Shown one piece after another: positions 31,653 to 31,684 of a DNA stretch of 31,684 bases (positions are counted from its first letter, which is position 1; each line of letters opens with the position of its first letter). This DNA is from Prevotella sp. UBA3837 (lineage in GTDB: Bacteria; Bacteroidota; Bacteroidia; Bacteroidales; Bacteroidaceae). Below the pieces are notes generated by a model. It had not been told where the DNA came from, did not search any database, and worked only from the letters and a program-made list of their open reading frames with translations. The DNA is taken from contig DGHX01000182.1 of assembly GCA_002392835.1 (NCBI GenBank), forward strand, positions 1-31,684, written 5' to 3'. A program made the translations under genes and the position numbers.

Positions 31653-31684
31653 GAAATAAAGATACTGACCCCACCCCCAACCCC

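Overview
The window comes from a Bacteroidales bacterium, most likely Prevotella-like. The core genes are GC-rich. Promoters follow the Bacteroidota pattern: TTTG, a 20-base spacer, then TAnnTTTG. This spacing is exact at several starts. Many proteins are typical of the order: a DUF3098 protein inside an ftsX-uppP-truB-queA-folK run, a RecO without a zinc finger, a FadL-type porin, and secreted proteins ending in a YxLQG...GKK-like tail.

Left core (1-9473). The 3' end of a probable C13 peptidase converges on a long-chain acyl-CoA ligase. A possible tiny RNA unit, an O-methyltransferase and aroQ follow on the minus strand. A plus-strand run then covers cell division (ftsX), a DUF3098 membrane protein, lipid-carrier recycling (uppP), tRNA modification (truB, queA) and folate synthesis (folK). 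It converges on a dGTPase gene.

Integrated element (9474-17406). A 7.9-kb, AT-richer island is bounded by a 19-bp direct repeat with one mismatch. It carries a tyrosine recombinase, two translationally coupled excisionase-like HTH genes, an unusual repeat region, an operon of a lipoprotein plus a secreted protein behind a structured leader, an Abi_2 (AbiD/F) gene broken by a small inverted-repeat insertion but still preceded by an abiF-like RNA, a foreign gene fragment and a KilA-N protein. An outward promoter at the right end would reach the integrase only if the element were circular.

Right core (17407-31684). This holds a beta-barrel protein and a secreted partner, then on the minus strand tadA, recO, a FadL-like porin with a Gln-rich insertion, and a decayed ATPase gene. 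A probable three-gene operon of large secreted proteins follows: a duplicated thioredoxin-fold protein, a propeller-like protein, and a modular 1,299-residue protein ending at a strong terminator.

A theme across the core is short tandem arrays of 7-9-bp units that begin at, or run across, gene stop codons. Some have facing inverted arms. They are a structural class the gene annotation does not explain.
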